From positions 1 to 23,248 of the forward strand of contig CANQZL010000004.1 in assembly GCA_947628325.1 (NCBI GenBank): a stretch of 23,248 bases of DNA, in the 5' to 3' direction. Both the position numbers and the translations under genes were made by a program. The stretch's first letter is position 1. The number at the start of each line of letters is the position of its first letter. The notes beneath the pieces are model-generated. The model worked only from the letters and a program-made list of their open reading frames with translations. It had not been told where the DNA came from and made no database searches. The DNA comes from an uncultured Bacilli bacterium (GTDB lineage Bacteria > Bacillota_I > Bacilli_A > RF39 > UBA660). Shown here one piece after another: positions 6,397-15,339 of the stretch.

Positions 6397-6953
6397 AATT
6401 AGTTGTTGGTTTGGGTAATCCTGGTAATGATTATAAAAATACTAGACATAATGTTGGTTTTATAGTTTTAGATAATTATTTAGATACTACTGATTGGAAA
6501 GAAAAATTTAATGCTTTGTATTGTGAAAAAATAATTGATGGTGAAAAAGTTTTGTTTGTAAAACCTTTGACTTTTATGAATTTATCTGGAGATGCAGTGA
6601 TTAAATTCGTTAATTACTACAAAATAGATATCAATGATATTTTAATTATACATGATGACTTAGATTTAGAATTTGGTACTTATAAATTGAAAAAAAATAG
6701 TAGTGCTGGAGGACATAATGGAATAAAATCTATTATTAGATGTTTGGCAAGTGAAGAATTTGCTAGACTTAAGATAGGAATATCTAATGATAAATCAATA
6801 GATACTAAGGATTATGTATTAGGTAAATTTGGTAAAAATGAGTTAAATAAATTAGATGAGATGCAAACTTCTTTTAATAATATAATTACTTCTTTTATAA
6901 AAAAGGGAGTTGATGTTACAATGAATATTTATAATACAAGAAATAGGAGTTAG
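6393..6953 (+). CDS. pth: Peptidyl-tRNA hydrolase
   Basis: Pth cleaves the ester bond of peptidyl-tRNAs dropped by the ribosome, recycling tRNA; it is essential in most bacteria. Conserved features are the N-terminal VVGLGNPG (Asn9), catalytic His19 in NTRHNVGF, FMN (Asn63 region), HDDLDL (87-92) and SAGGHNG (104-110) with the substrate-binding Asn. The 186-residue length is the family norm. The ATG overlaps the trmN6 TGA (ATGA), so translation is coupled. The B. subtilis homologue (spoVC) also lies immediately before mfd. Confidence 0.97.
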   Translation: MKLVVGLGNPGNDYKNTRHNVGFIVLDNYLDTTDWKEKFNALYCEKIIDGEKVLFVKPLTFMNLSGDAVIKFVNYYKIDINDILIIHDDLDLEFGTYKLKKNSSAGGHNGIKSIIRCLASEEFARLKIGISNDKSIDTKDYVLGKFGKNELNKLDEMQTSFNNIITSFIKKGVDVTMNIYNTRNRS

Positions 6954-6954
6954 T

Positions 6955-9900
6955 ATGAATTTTTTAGCTAATTATTTTAAATATGAAAATGGGTTAACAA
7001 TTACAGGTTTAACGAATGAGTTAAACGTTTTTTACGTTTTAGAATTATTTAAAAAAGAGAAAAAGAATATTTTATTATTAGCAAATACTTTATATGAAGC
7101 TAATATTTATTATGATTTATTAAAAACATATATGGATAATGTATGTTTATTTCCTATGGATGATTTTTTAACAAGTGTTGCAGTAGCAGTTTCTCCTGAT
7201 TTAAAAGTTAAACGTTTAGAAACTTTAGAATATATTAGAAATAATAAATGTATTGTAGTTACTAACTTAATGGGATTTTTAAGATATTTGCCTGATAAGA
7301 ATAATCCTAGTAATATGGGTTTTGAAGTAAAAAAAGGTAATGTTATAAAAAGAGAAGATATTTTAAATAATTTAGAAAAGTATGGTTATGTTAGAGATAG
7401 TATTGTTACTACGACTGGAGAATATGCTGTAAGAGGATATATTATTGATTTATTTGTAATAGATGATGAACATCCTATAAGAATTGAATTCTTTGGTGAT
7501 GAAGTAGATTCTATTAGATATTTTGATGAAAATACACAGCTTTCTATTAAAGAAGTTGATTCTATAAGCATTAAACCTTATACGGAAATTATTAGTGATA
7601 AAAATAGTTCATTATGTGATTATATGAATGATCCATATTTAGTAATGATTAATCGTGATCAAATAGATGTTTCATATGAAAAATTATTGAATGATATTAA
7701 TGAGTATAATGAAAGTCAGAATACATCTCATAAATATATGTTTAGATTTGAAGAGATTTCTTATAATTATGTTATTTATTTAAATAGTTTAAATGATAAT
7801 GATTATGGTAAAGTTATGAGTTATAAATCTCAGGAAATAGAAAATTTTAATAGTAATTTTGAGTTATTAGGAAAATATTGTAAGAAACAAGTAATTGGTG
7901 GAAAAACTGTAATAATATGTTTGAGTAAAGAAAATCAATTACGTAGTTTAGAACCATTTTTAGAAAGTTATCATGTTGTTAAAAATGAAAATTTTATTGA
8001 TAAAGAAGTAAATATTTTATATAAAAAAATTAATAAAGGTTTTGTTTTTGATAAGTATGTTGTTATTGGTGAAAATGATATTGAACAAGTAAAGAATGCG
8101 GTTATAAATTATAAAAATTCATATCGTATAGGTAAAAAGATTAAAGATTTTGGACAAATAAATGTTGGAGATTATGTAGTTCATAGTATGCATGGAATAG
8201 GTATTTATAATGGAGTTATTACTTTAACAAAGAATGGTTTGAAGAAGGATTATATTCAAATAAATTATCAAGGTAATGACAAGATTTATATTCCTGTGGA
8301 AAAAATTAGTACAATATTTAAATATGCAGGTAAGGAAGGAACTTTACCTAAATTAGATAAATTAAATAGTACAAGTTGGGTTAAAAAGAAACGTGAAATG
8401 CGTAAGAAAATTAAGGATATTAGTGGTGAATTAATTAAGTTATATGCAGCACGTAGTAATATAAAAGGAATTCCATATAATTCATATGCTGAGGAAGATG
8501 TTTTTGGTTCAGAGTTTATCTATGAAGAAACTGATGATCAGTTAAAAGCTATTGCTGATATAGATGCGGATTTATCAAGTGAAGTTCCTATGGATAGATT
8601 ACTTTGTGGAGATGTTGGCTTTGGTAAAACTGAAGTTGCTTTTAGAGCAATGTTTAAAACAATCTTAAATAATAAACAAGTATTTTATTTATGTCCAACG
8701 ACGATTCTTTCTAAACAACAATATGAAAATGCTTTGGAACGTTTTAAAAATTATCCAATTGAGATAGCTTTGTTAAATAGATTTACAACAACTAAAGAAA
8801 CTAAAAGAATTATTGAAGGTTTGGAAAAAGGGACAATAGATTTAGTATTTGGTACACATCGTTTACTATCTAATGATGTTAAATTTGCTAAGTTGGGTTT
8901 ATTAATAGTTGATGAGGAGCAAAGATTTGGAGTTACTCATAAGGAGAAAATTAAAGAATATAAAAATGATGTTAATGTTTTAACTTTATCAGCAACACCT
9001 ATACCACGTACTTTAAAGATGGCTTTAAGTGGATTAAGAGATTTATCTATTATAGATACTCCTCCTACAAATAGATATCCTGTTCAAACTTATGTTATTC
9101 AAGAGAATGATTTAATAGTTAAGGATGCTATATATAAAGAATTGACTAGAAATGGACAGATATTTATTTTATATAATAGAGTTGCTTCTATAGAAAGTAA
9201 GAGAAATGAGATAGCTAAATTAGTACCAGAAGCTAGAATTACTATTGCTCACGGACAGATGACTAAAAAAGAGTTAGAAGATGTAATGGAGTCTTTTGTT
9301 AATTATGAGTATGATATTTTACTTTGTACAACTATAATTGAAACGGGAATTGATATAAGTAATGCTAATACTTTGATTATATATGATGCTGATAATTTTG
9401 GACTTAGTCAGCTTTATCAGATAAGAGGACGTGTTGGTAGAAGTAATCGTATAGCATATGCATATTTAATGTATGATAAGCAAAAGATGTTAAATGATGT
9501 AGCTGTAAAAAGATTACAAGCTATAAAAGAGTTTACGGAGTTAGGTAGCGGCTATAGGATTGCGATGAGAGATTTATCAATTAGAGGTGCTGGAGATTTA
9601 CTTGGTTCAGAACAAGCTGGTTTTGTAGATACGGTTGGTATAGAGCTTTATATGCAAATGATAGAAGAAGAAATGCGTCGAATGAAAGGGGAAGAAATTC
9701 CAGAAGAAGAATTAGAACCTACATCAAATAAGTCTTTAGTAGAAGTTGAAACACATATTTCTGATTCATATGTGTCAGATGAAGATATAAAAATTGAAAT
9801 ACATAAGAAAATTAATGAGATTGATGGATATAAAAAATTATTAGAAGTTAAGAAAGAATTAGAGGATAGATTTGGTAAAATAAGTAAACAGATAGAAATT

Positions 9901-10194
9901 TATATGTATGAAGAATGGTTTGAAAAACAAGCAGAGTATTTAAATATAGAAGTAGTAAGACAAACTGAGAGAGAAATTGAAATAGAACTTCCTCTTGATA
10001 TTTCTAAAAATATTCAAGGTGATAAGTTGTTTGTTAAAGCTTATAATATAAATCCTCGTTTTAGATTAAAATATTTGCATAATCAAGTTATTATTGCATT
10101 AACATTATTAAATCAAAAAGAGCATTTCTTGTATTATATAGTTCCTCTTATGGAAGAAGTAATTAGTGAAGTAAAAAATAAGAGAATAGATTAG
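6955..10194 (+). CDS. mfd: Transcription-repair coupling factor Mfd
   Basis: Mfd removes RNA polymerase stalled at DNA lesions and recruits UvrA for nucleotide excision repair of the template strand. The 1079-residue protein shows the expected order: a UvrB-like N-terminal region, an RNA polymerase-interaction (CarD-like) domain starting near residue 401 (VGDYVVHSMHGIGIYNG), Walker A GDVGFGKT (552-559), DEEQ box (653-656), motif III SATPIPRTL, and motif VI QIRGRVGRS around 825. A TRCF C-terminal domain follows. It is somewhat shorter than the 1177-residue B. subtilis protein. AGGAG (6945-6949) within the end of pth is its ribosome site, and only one base separates the two genes. Confidence 0.98.
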   Translation: MNFLANYFKYENGLTITGLTNELNVFYVLELFKKEKKNILLLANTLYEANIYYDLLKTYMDNVCLFPMDDFLTSVAVAVSPDLKVKRLETLEYIRNNKCIVVTNLMGFLRYLPDKNNPSNMGFEVKKGNVIKREDILNNLEKYGYVRDSIVTTTGEYAVRGYIIDLFVIDDEHPIRIEFFGDEVDSIRYFDENTQLSIKEVDSISIKPYTEIISDKNSSLCDYMNDPYLVMINRDQIDVSYEKLLNDINEYNESQNTSHKYMFRFEEISYNYVIYLNSLNDNDYGKVMSYKSQEIENFNSNFELLGKYCKKQVIGGKTVIICLSKENQLRSLEPFLESYHVVKNENFIDKEVNILYKKINKGFVFDKYVVIGENDIEQVKNAVINYKNSYRIGKKIKDFGQINVGDYVVHSMHGIGIYNGVITLTKNGLKKDYIQINYQGNDKIYIPVEKISTIFKYAGKEGTLPKLDKLNSTSWVKKKREMRKKIKDISGELIKLYAARSNIKGIPYNSYAEEDVFGSEFIYEETDDQLKAIADIDADLSSEVPMDRLLCGDVGFGKTEVAFRAMFKTILNNKQVFYLCPTTILSKQQYENALERFKNYPIEIALLNRFTTTKETKRIIEGLEKGTIDLVFGTHRLLSNDVKFAKLGLLIVDEEQRFGVTHKEKIKEYKNDVNVLTLSATPIPRTLKMALSGLRDLSIIDTPPTNRYPVQTYVIQENDLIVKDAIYKELTRNGQIFILYNRVASIESKRNEIAKLVPEARITIAHGQMTKKELEDVMESFVNYEYDILLCTTIIETGIDISNANTLIIYDADNFGLSQLYQIRGRVGRSNRIAYAYLMYDKQKMLNDVAVKRLQAIKEFTELGSGYRIAMRDLSIRGAGDLLGSEQAGFVDTVGIELYMQMIEEEMRRMKGEEIPEEELEPTSNKSLVEVETHISDSYVSDEDIKIEIHKKINEIDGYKKLLEVKKELEDRFGKISKQIEIYMYEEWFEKQAEYLNIEVVRQTEREIEIELPLDISKNIQGDKLFVKAYNINPRFRLKYLHNQVIIALTLLNQKEHFLYYIVPLMEEVISEVKNKRID

Positions 10195-10348
10195 TCGTCT
10201 ATACTTTTTAAGTTTTTAATTTTTAGATTAATTTGAATAGTATGAAATTTTATGGTTATATGAGTAGTTATAAATAATTTTTAATAAGTTATTTTTAATA
10301 CATAAAATTTTCTGTTTAGTTAAAAATATATACTGAATGGAGAATTGT

Positions 10349-10852
10349 ATGAAAAATGTTAACTTTGTAAAAAATATTGATAATTTAGGAAGAATTGTTA
10401 TACCAATGGATATTAGAAGACAATTACAAATTAATACTGGGGATGTTTTAAGTATTACTTGTAATGATAAGGATATTACTTTAACTAAATATAGTAACTT
10501 GGATAATAATTATAAAATAAATGAAATATTAAAATTATTTATTGAAGTATTTAATATAAAAGTAATTTTAATGAATAAAGAATGTGTAATATATTCAAAT
10601 GTTGTGAATATTGGAACTAAATTAAATAATGCTTTAAAAGATTTAGTAAAAAATGGTTCGAGTATAAAACTACAAAGTAGTGAAATGATATTTGGAGAAA
10701 ATAAAGTAAAAGGAGTATATAATATGTTACCTATTATTACTAATGAAGGTATTGAAGGTAGTTTGATAGTCTTTGGTGATAATAATGAAAAAGGATATCA
10801 AATGTGTACAGTTTTAAATAAAATGATAATGTTAGAACTTAATATTTCTTGA
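10349..10852 (+). CDS. spoVT: SpoVT-type AbrB-family transcription factor
   Basis: SpoVT is a forespore regulator that adjusts sigma-G-dependent genes and spore coat/germination properties. Residues 1-50 are an AbrB swapped-hairpin DNA-binding domain (NVNFVKNIDNLGRIVIPMDI, then RRQLQINTGD). The remainder fits the GAF-like C-terminal domain of SpoVT, which distinguishes it from the short AbrB and Abh proteins. At 167 residues it is slightly shorter than B. subtilis SpoVT (178). The start is ATG 10349: GGAG at 10339-10342 gives correct spacing, while the upstream ATG at 10337 overlaps that ribosome site. It follows mfd, as in B. subtilis. The 154-base gap before it has no promoter I can assign confidently. 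Confidence 0.88.
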   Translation: MKNVNFVKNIDNLGRIVIPMDIRRQLQINTGDVLSITCNDKDITLTKYSNLDNNYKINEILKLFIEVFNIKVILMNKECVIYSNVVNIGTKLNNALKDLVKNGSSIKLQSSEMIFGENKVKGVYNMLPIITNEGIEGSLIVFGDNNEKGYQMCTVLNKMIMLELNIS

Positions 10853-10858
10853 TAAAGG

Positions 10859-10864
10859 TATAAT
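10859..10864 (+). promoter_or_regulatory. -10 box for the T-box operon
   Basis: TATAAT lies 7 bases after the spoVT stop and upstream of the T-box leader; transcription would start near 10871. No good -35 is seen at 17 bp, so the assignment is tentative. Confidence 0.45.
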
Positions 10865-10884
10865 TTTGTGTTAAATTATGTGTA

Positions 10885-11094
10885 GATTTAGTGATGAAAG
10901 AAAGAGTATCTTTAAAGTAGGAATATAGAGAGTTTCTGGTTGGTGAAAAGAATCTTCTGAAATATTGAGAACATGGTTCTGGAGCTAAAACGTTGTTTCG
11001 CGTTAAGAAAATAAGTGTATGATAAATTCATAAACTAAGGTGGTACCGCGGGTTATAACTCGTCCTTAGATTTATGAATTTTTTAATTTTTTAA
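10885..11094 (+). promoter_or_regulatory. T-box leader riboswitch, methionine-specific
   Basis: The leader binds uncharged tRNA and then allows read-through. The T-box motif AAGGTGGTACCGCGG is at 11037-11051, with the tRNA-acceptor bulge TGGT at 11041-11044; its last base fits the A73 discriminator of tRNA-Met. Stem I features include AGAGAG and GGTTGGTG on the distal side. The specifier in AGAACATGGTTCTGGAGC is ATG at 10973-10975, that is, methionine. The competing terminator pairs 11024-11040 with 11064-11081 (one bulged A) and ends in a T-rich run to 11094. The antiterminator uses the T-box with ACTCGTCCTTA. Downstream are the dUTPase-like gene and metG, matching the specifier. Confidence 0.93.
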
Positions 11095-11106
11095 AGGAAT
11101 GGTTTT

Positions 11107-11568
11107 ATGAGAAGATTTGAGAAAATTTCTTTTAATCAGTTTAAAAAGGATATAAAAAATGATCAAAAATTATATGAAGAATATAAATTACCTGAAAGAA
11201 AAACTAAAGATGCTGCAGCTTATGATTTTTGTGCAATTTATGATTATTCCTTAAAACCAGGAGAAATTAAAAAAATTCCAACTGGGATTAAAGCAGTAAT
11301 GGAAAAAGATGATGCTTTATTACTTATAGATCGTAGTAGTATGGGTTTTAAACATAATATTAGATTCTGTAATCAAGTTGGTTTAATAGATGCAGATTAC
11401 TATAATAATGAAGATAATGAAGGTCATATTTGGATTTGCATTCAAAATGAAGGTGATCATGAATATGTTGTTAATAAAGGTGATGGAATTTGCCAAGGTT
11501 TATTTGTTAAATATTTATTAATAGATGATGATAAATTAAATAATAAAAAAAGAAAGTCTGATTACTAG
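11107..11568 (+). CDS. dut: dUTPase-like protein lacking the C-terminal motif
   Basis: Trimeric dUTPases hydrolyse dUTP to dUMP and pyrophosphate, keeping uracil out of DNA and supplying dTMP synthesis. Motif 1 (DAAAYD, 35-40), motif 2 (RSSMG, 76-80), motif 3 (NQVGLIDADYY, 89-99, with the catalytic Asp95 in GLID) and motif 4 (GDGICQ, 125-130) are present. The Gly-rich motif 5 (typically RxGGFGST), whose Phe closes over the uracil, is absent: the protein stops at KKRKSDY, 153 residues. No other frame downstream encodes it. Activity may therefore be weak or altered. It is the first gene after the methionine T-box, 11 bases from metG, so it should be transcribed with metG. A diverged paralogue is possible. 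Confidence 0.85.
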   Translation: MRRFEKISFNQFKKDIKNDQKLYEEYKLPERKTKDAAAYDFCAIYDYSLKPGEIKKIPTGIKAVMEKDDALLLIDRSSMGFKHNIRFCNQVGLIDADYYNNEDNEGHIWICIQNEGDHEYVVNKGDGICQGLFVKYLLIDDDKLNNKKRKSDY

Positions 11569-11579
11569 GAGGATGTAAA

Positions 11580-13121
11580 ATGGAAAAAAAGAAAAATTAT
11601 TATATTAGTACAGCTATTGCTTATACTTCAGGAAAACCACATATTGGTAATACTTATGAAATTGTCTTAGCTGATGCTATTGCTAGATATAAAAGATTAC
11701 AAGGTTATGATGTTTATTTACAAACTGGTACTGATGAACATGGTGAAAAGATAGAATTAAAAGCTAAGGATGCTGGAATAGAACCTCAACAGTATGTTGA
11801 TAATGTTTCAGGAATGATTAAAGATATTTGGGACATTATGAATACTAGTTATGATAGATTTGTTAGAACAACAGATCCTCATCATGAGAAGATAGTTCAA
11901 AAGATATTTAAATATATGTATGACAAGGGAGATATTTATAAAGGAGAATATAAAGGATTATATTGTACTCCATGTGAATCATTTTGGACAGAAAGTCAAT
12001 TAGTAGATGGAAAATGTCCTGATTGTGGAAGAGAAGTTCAACCAAAAGAAGAAGAAGCATATTTTTTTAAATTATCTAAATATCAAAAACAATTAGAGGA
12101 ATATATTGAAGAACATCCTGAATTTATTCAACCAGTAGCTAGGAAGAATGAAATGGTTAATAACTTTATTAAACCAGGATTACAAGATTTATGTGTTTCA
12201 AGAACATCTTTTAAATGGGGAATACCTGTTGATTTTGATAATAAACACGTTGTTTATGTTTGGTTAGATGCTTTAACTAATTATATTACTAATATTGGTT
12301 TTGATTTTGATGAATCAACAGAAGAATTTAAGTATAGATGGCCAGCTGATTTACACTTAATTGGAAAAGATATTATAAGATTTCATACTATTTATTGGCC
12401 ATGTTTCTTAATGAGTCTTGGATTACCATTGCCTAAACAGGTATTTGGACATCCTTGGTTGATAATGAATGATGGTAAAATGAGTAAATCTAAAGGTAAT
12501 CTTGTATATGCAGATGACTTAGTAAAAGAATTTGGTGTTGATGCAGTAAGATATTATTTTTTACATGAAATACCTTTTGCAGCAGATGGTATATTTACTA
12601 AAGAATTATTAATAGAAAGAATAAATGGAGATTTAGTTAATATTTTAGGAAATTTAGTTAATAGAACAATTAGTATGAATAAAAAATATTTTGATGGTGT
12701 AGTTCAAAGTTCTGAATATGTTGAAGATATTGATAAAGATTTAATAAATAGTGTCTTGGCTTTAGAAGAAAGGGTAACTGCCAAGATGGATGAATTAAAA
12801 GTAGGAGAAGCTTTACAAGAAATATTTGATGTATTACGTAAGTGTAATAAATATATTGATGATACTATGCCTTGGTCTTTAGCTAAAGATGAAAGTAAGA
12901 AAGGTAGATTGGGAACTATTTTATATAATTTACTTGAAAGTATTAGAATATGTTCTGTATACTTAAGTGCCTTTTTAACAGATACATCTGAAAAAATATT
13001 TAAGCAATTAAATACAGAAATTAAATCATTAGAATCTACTAGAAAATTTGGGGGATTAGAAGTAGGAACCAAATTAGAAGAACCTATTCATTTATTTGAT
13101 AGAATAGAAAATAAAGAATAA
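11580..13121 (+). CDS. metG: Methionyl-tRNA synthetase
   Basis: MetRS charges tRNA-Met and initiator tRNA with methionine using ATP. It is a class I synthetase: HIGN is at 21-24 and KMSKSKGN at 300-307. A zinc knuckle in the connective peptide has Cys129, Cys132, Cys146 and Cys149. The 513-residue enzyme ends after the anticodon-binding helical domain and lacks the C-terminal tRNA-binding (Trbp111-like) dimerisation domain found in the 664-residue B. subtilis enzyme. AGGAGG at 11567-11572, partly overlapping the dut stop, is the ribosome site. Control by the upstream methionine T-box is expected: shortage of charged tRNA-Met should raise expression. A strong terminator follows. Confidence 0.98.
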   Translation: MEKKKNYYISTAIAYTSGKPHIGNTYEIVLADAIARYKRLQGYDVYLQTGTDEHGEKIELKAKDAGIEPQQYVDNVSGMIKDIWDIMNTSYDRFVRTTDPHHEKIVQKIFKYMYDKGDIYKGEYKGLYCTPCESFWTESQLVDGKCPDCGREVQPKEEEAYFFKLSKYQKQLEEYIEEHPEFIQPVARKNEMVNNFIKPGLQDLCVSRTSFKWGIPVDFDNKHVVYVWLDALTNYITNIGFDFDESTEEFKYRWPADLHLIGKDIIRFHTIYWPCFLMSLGLPLPKQVFGHPWLIMNDGKMSKSKGNLVYADDLVKEFGVDAVRYYFLHEIPFAADGIFTKELLIERINGDLVNILGNLVNRTISMNKKYFDGVVQSSEYVEDIDKDLINSVLALEERVTAKMDELKVGEALQEIFDVLRKCNKYIDDTMPWSLAKDESKKGRLGTILYNLLESIRICSVYLSAFLTDTSEKIFKQLNTEIKSLESTRKFGGLEVGTKLEEPIHLFDRIENKE

Positions 13122-13125
13122 TATT

Positions 13126-13162
13126 AAACCTTATTTCTTAGTTAATTAGAAATAAGGTTTTA
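13126..13162 (+). terminator. Terminator after metG
   Basis: A perfect 13-bp stem (13126-13138 with 13148-13160) closes a 9-base loop. It begins 4 bases after the metG stop; the T tail is short (TTTT at 13158-13161). Confidence 0.8.
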
Positions 13163-13165
13163 ATG

Positions 13166-13174
13166 TGATATAAT
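13166..13174 (+). promoter_or_regulatory. Extended -10 promoter for tatD
   Basis: TGATATAAT fits TGNTATAAT, with the hexamer at 13169-13174. TTAGAA (13146-13151) is a poor -35 at 17 bp. A start 7 bases downstream would fall on the GGTGAT ribosome site at 13181-13186, giving a leader of about 10 bases. Confidence 0.55.
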
Positions 13175-13190
13175 TTTATTGGTGATTATT

Positions 13191-13940
13191 ATGTTTACTG
13201 ATACACATTGTCATTTATATAAAGAATATTATGATGATTTAGATGAACTTATAACAAAGATTAAGAATAGTTCTGTTAATAGAGTTATTAATAATGGTTG
13301 TGATAGAAAGTCAAATGAAGAGGTTTTATCTTTAATAGAAAAATATGATTGTATGTATGGAGCTATTGGTATTCATCCTGAAAGTGTTGATACATACAAA
13401 GAGGAAGATTTAAAAGACATAGAGAAACATATTAATGATAATAAGGTAGTTGCAATTGGGGAAATTGGATTAGATTATCATTATGGTAAAGAAAATAGAT
13501 TAAAACAAATAGATTTGTTTGAAAAGCAATTACAATTAGCAGAGAAATATAATAAACCTGTTATTGTCCATAGTCGAGAGGCAACGTTGGATACGATTGA
13601 AATATTAAAAAAATATAAAATAAAGGGAGTTATACATAGTTTTAGTGGAAGTTATGAAACTGCTTGTATTTATTTAAAGATGGGATTTGTTTTAGGAATA
13701 AATGGTGTTATTACTTTTAAAAATTGTAATCTTAAGGAAGTTGTTAAAAAATTAAGTTTAAAAGATATTGTTTTGGAAACAGATTCTCCTTATTTAACAC
13801 CAATGCCTGATAGAGGTAAGAGGAATGATTCAACTTATATAGTAGTAATAGCAGAATATATAGCTAATTTAAAGAATGTAGCATTAGATGAGTTAGCAAT
13901 GGAAACTAATGGAAATATTAAGAAGATTTTTGACATTTAA
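13191..13940 (+). CDS. tatD: TatD family metal-dependent hydrolase
   Basis: TatD proteins are TIM-barrel amidohydrolases with DNase activity (3'-5' exonuclease in E. coli TatD) and roles in DNA quality control. Metal-site residues are visible: His6 and His8 in DTHCHL, Glu91 in GEIGLDYH, His127 in VIVHSRE, His149 in HSFSG and Asp198 in ETDSPYLTP. The 249-residue length matches the family. GGTGAT at 13181-13186 sets the ATG at 13191; a TTG 12 bases upstream would start inside that site. In B. subtilis the homologue yabD follows metS, the same order as here. Native substrate is unproven. Confidence 0.95.
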   Translation: MFTDTHCHLYKEYYDDLDELITKIKNSSVNRVINNGCDRKSNEEVLSLIEKYDCMYGAIGIHPESVDTYKEEDLKDIEKHINDNKVVAIGEIGLDYHYGKENRLKQIDLFEKQLQLAEKYNKPVIVHSREATLDTIEILKKYKIKGVIHSFSGSYETACIYLKMGFVLGINGVITFKNCNLKEVVKKLSLKDIVLETDSPYLTPMPDRGKRNDSTYIVVIAEYIANLKNVALDELAMETNGNIKKIFDI

Positions 13941-13985
13941 AATTTAAGATGTTATCATAAATTTTATCTTTTAGAGGTGGAATTT

Positions 13986-14534
13986 ATGAAGATAAAAACC
14001 TGGATAAAGATGGGGTTTAAAGTTTTAAAAGTTTTACTTATTATATTTGTAGCTTTTTTGTTAACAAATACTGGTGAAAAAAATAAGAAAGTTTTTATTG
14101 TAGAAAATTTTCATTTAAATAAAACTTTTGGATTGGTAGCAAAAGTTGAAAAGGAAGAAGAGGAAAAGCCTTTAACAGAAAATGTATTAGCGACTTATAT
14201 AGGAGATTTAACTGGTTATTCAGCTGATTGCCCATTATGTGGAGGGACTCTTGCTTGTAAATCATCATATAATGTCTATAAAAATAATGTAGTTACATAT
14301 AATGATTCAACTTTTGGAGAGGTAAGAATTGTGGCTTCTTCAACTAAATTGCCTTGTGGAAGTATAGTAAAGTTTAATTCTTTAAGAATTTCAAATGAAC
14401 CAGTTATAGCAATTGTATTGGATAGAGGAGTATTAAATAGAGACTTGGATTTGTTAGTACCATCAGAAAGTTATGCTTATAAATATGTTGGAAGAAGTAA
14501 AATTACTTATGATGTATTAAGAAATGGTTGGTAG
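13986..14534 (+). CDS. Membrane-anchored 3D-domain protein (yabE position)
   Basis: The protein has a hydrophobic anchor at about residues 9-28 and then a charged stretch (KVEKEEEEK). Residues from about 68 to the end (TGYSADCPLCGGTL, IVASSTKLPCGSIVKF, AIVLDRGVLNRDLDLLVPSE) form a 3D domain: a double-psi beta-barrel related to MltA lytic transglycosylases, with the conserved Asp residues in YSAD, LDRG and DLD. Such proteins act on peptidoglycan outside the membrane. At 182 residues it lacks the DUF348 and G5 repeats of B. subtilis YabE, though it sits between tatD and ksgA like yabE. GAGGTGG at 13974-13980 sets the ATG at 13986. Exact enzymatic activity is unknown. Confidence 0.85.
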   Translation: MKIKTWIKMGFKVLKVLLIIFVAFLLTNTGEKNKKVFIVENFHLNKTFGLVAKVEKEEEEKPLTENVLATYIGDLTGYSADCPLCGGTLACKSSYNVYKNNVVTYNDSTFGEVRIVASSTKLPCGSIVKFNSLRISNEPVIAIVLDRGVLNRDLDLLVPSESYAYKYVGRSKITYDVLRNGW

Positions 14535-14550
14535 AGAAAGAAGGAATAAA

Positions 14551-15336
14551 ATGGGAGAATTTAAACATAAACATAGTTTGGGACAGAATTTTCTAAAAGA
14601 TAGAAAAGTTTTAATAAAGATTATAGATAGTGTCGATGTTAAAGAAGATGATTTAATTATTGAAATAGGTCCAGGACAGGGAGCATTAACAAAGTATTTA
14701 AAGTTGTTTCATTCTTATTTAAGATGTTTTGAAATTGATGAAAGAGTAAGAAAATATTTAAATACTTTTGAAGATGAAAAAACAGAAATTATCTATCAAG
14801 ATTTTTTACAAGTTGATATAAATGAAGTAGTAAAAGATATAAAATATAATAAATTATATATAATAGCAAACTTACCATATTATATTACAACTCCTATTAT
14901 TGAAAAGATTATTAATTCTAAAGTTGAAGTAGAAGGTATGGTATTGATGGTACAAGATGAGGTAGCTGATAGATTATGTGCAATACCTGGTAGTAAGAAT
15001 TATGGATATATTACAGTGTATCTTAATTACTATTTTAATTTAGAAAAATTATTTACAGTAGATAGAAGTTCTTTTGAACCAGTTCCTAATGTTGATAGTG
15101 CAGTTATTAAGTTATCTCTTAAAGAGAATAGATTGATTGTTAATGATGAAGATAAATTTTTTGAATTTGTTAAAGATGCTTTTAAAATGAAAAGAAAAAA
15201 TCTTAAGAATAACTTAAGAAAATATGATTTAGATAAGATTAATAATGTATTAGGTAAATATAATTTAGCTTTACAAGATAGAGCGGAAAAAGTATCATTA
15301 GAGTGTTTTATAGAAATGTTTAATAGTTTAAAATAA
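14551..15336 (+). CDS. rsmA: 16S rRNA dimethyladenosine transferase
   Basis: RsmA (KsgA) dimethylates two adjacent adenines in the 3'-terminal hairpin of 16S rRNA late in small-subunit assembly. The 261-residue protein has HSLGQNFLKD (8-17), the SAM-binding EIGPGQGAL (38-46), the catalytic NLPYYITTP (107-115) and the FEPVPNVDSAV segment. A C-terminal helical domain follows. The start is ATG 14551, preceded by AAAGAAGG (14537-14544). An upstream in-frame ATG at 14524 lies inside the end of the previous gene without a ribosome site. In B. subtilis rnmV separates yabE and ksgA; no such gene is present here. The 3' end is 3 bases from the end of the convergent glycosyltransferase gene. Confidence 0.97.
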   Translation: MGEFKHKHSLGQNFLKDRKVLIKIIDSVDVKEDDLIIEIGPGQGALTKYLKLFHSYLRCFEIDERVRKYLNTFEDEKTEIIYQDFLQVDINEVVKDIKYNKLYIIANLPYYITTPIIEKIINSKVEVEGMVLMVQDEVADRLCAIPGSKNYGYITVYLNYYFNLEKLFTVDRSSFEPVPNVDSAVIKLSLKENRLIVNDEDKFFEFVKDAFKMKRKNLKNNLRKYDLDKINNVLGKYNLALQDRAEKVSLECFIEMFNSLK

Positions 15337-15339
15337 TTT

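Noticed and set aside
12704..13072. 122-codon minus-strand frame inside metG
   Set aside because: It is a shadow of the metG C-terminal domain; its composition (Ser/Leu-rich) is what antisense of this coding sequence gives.
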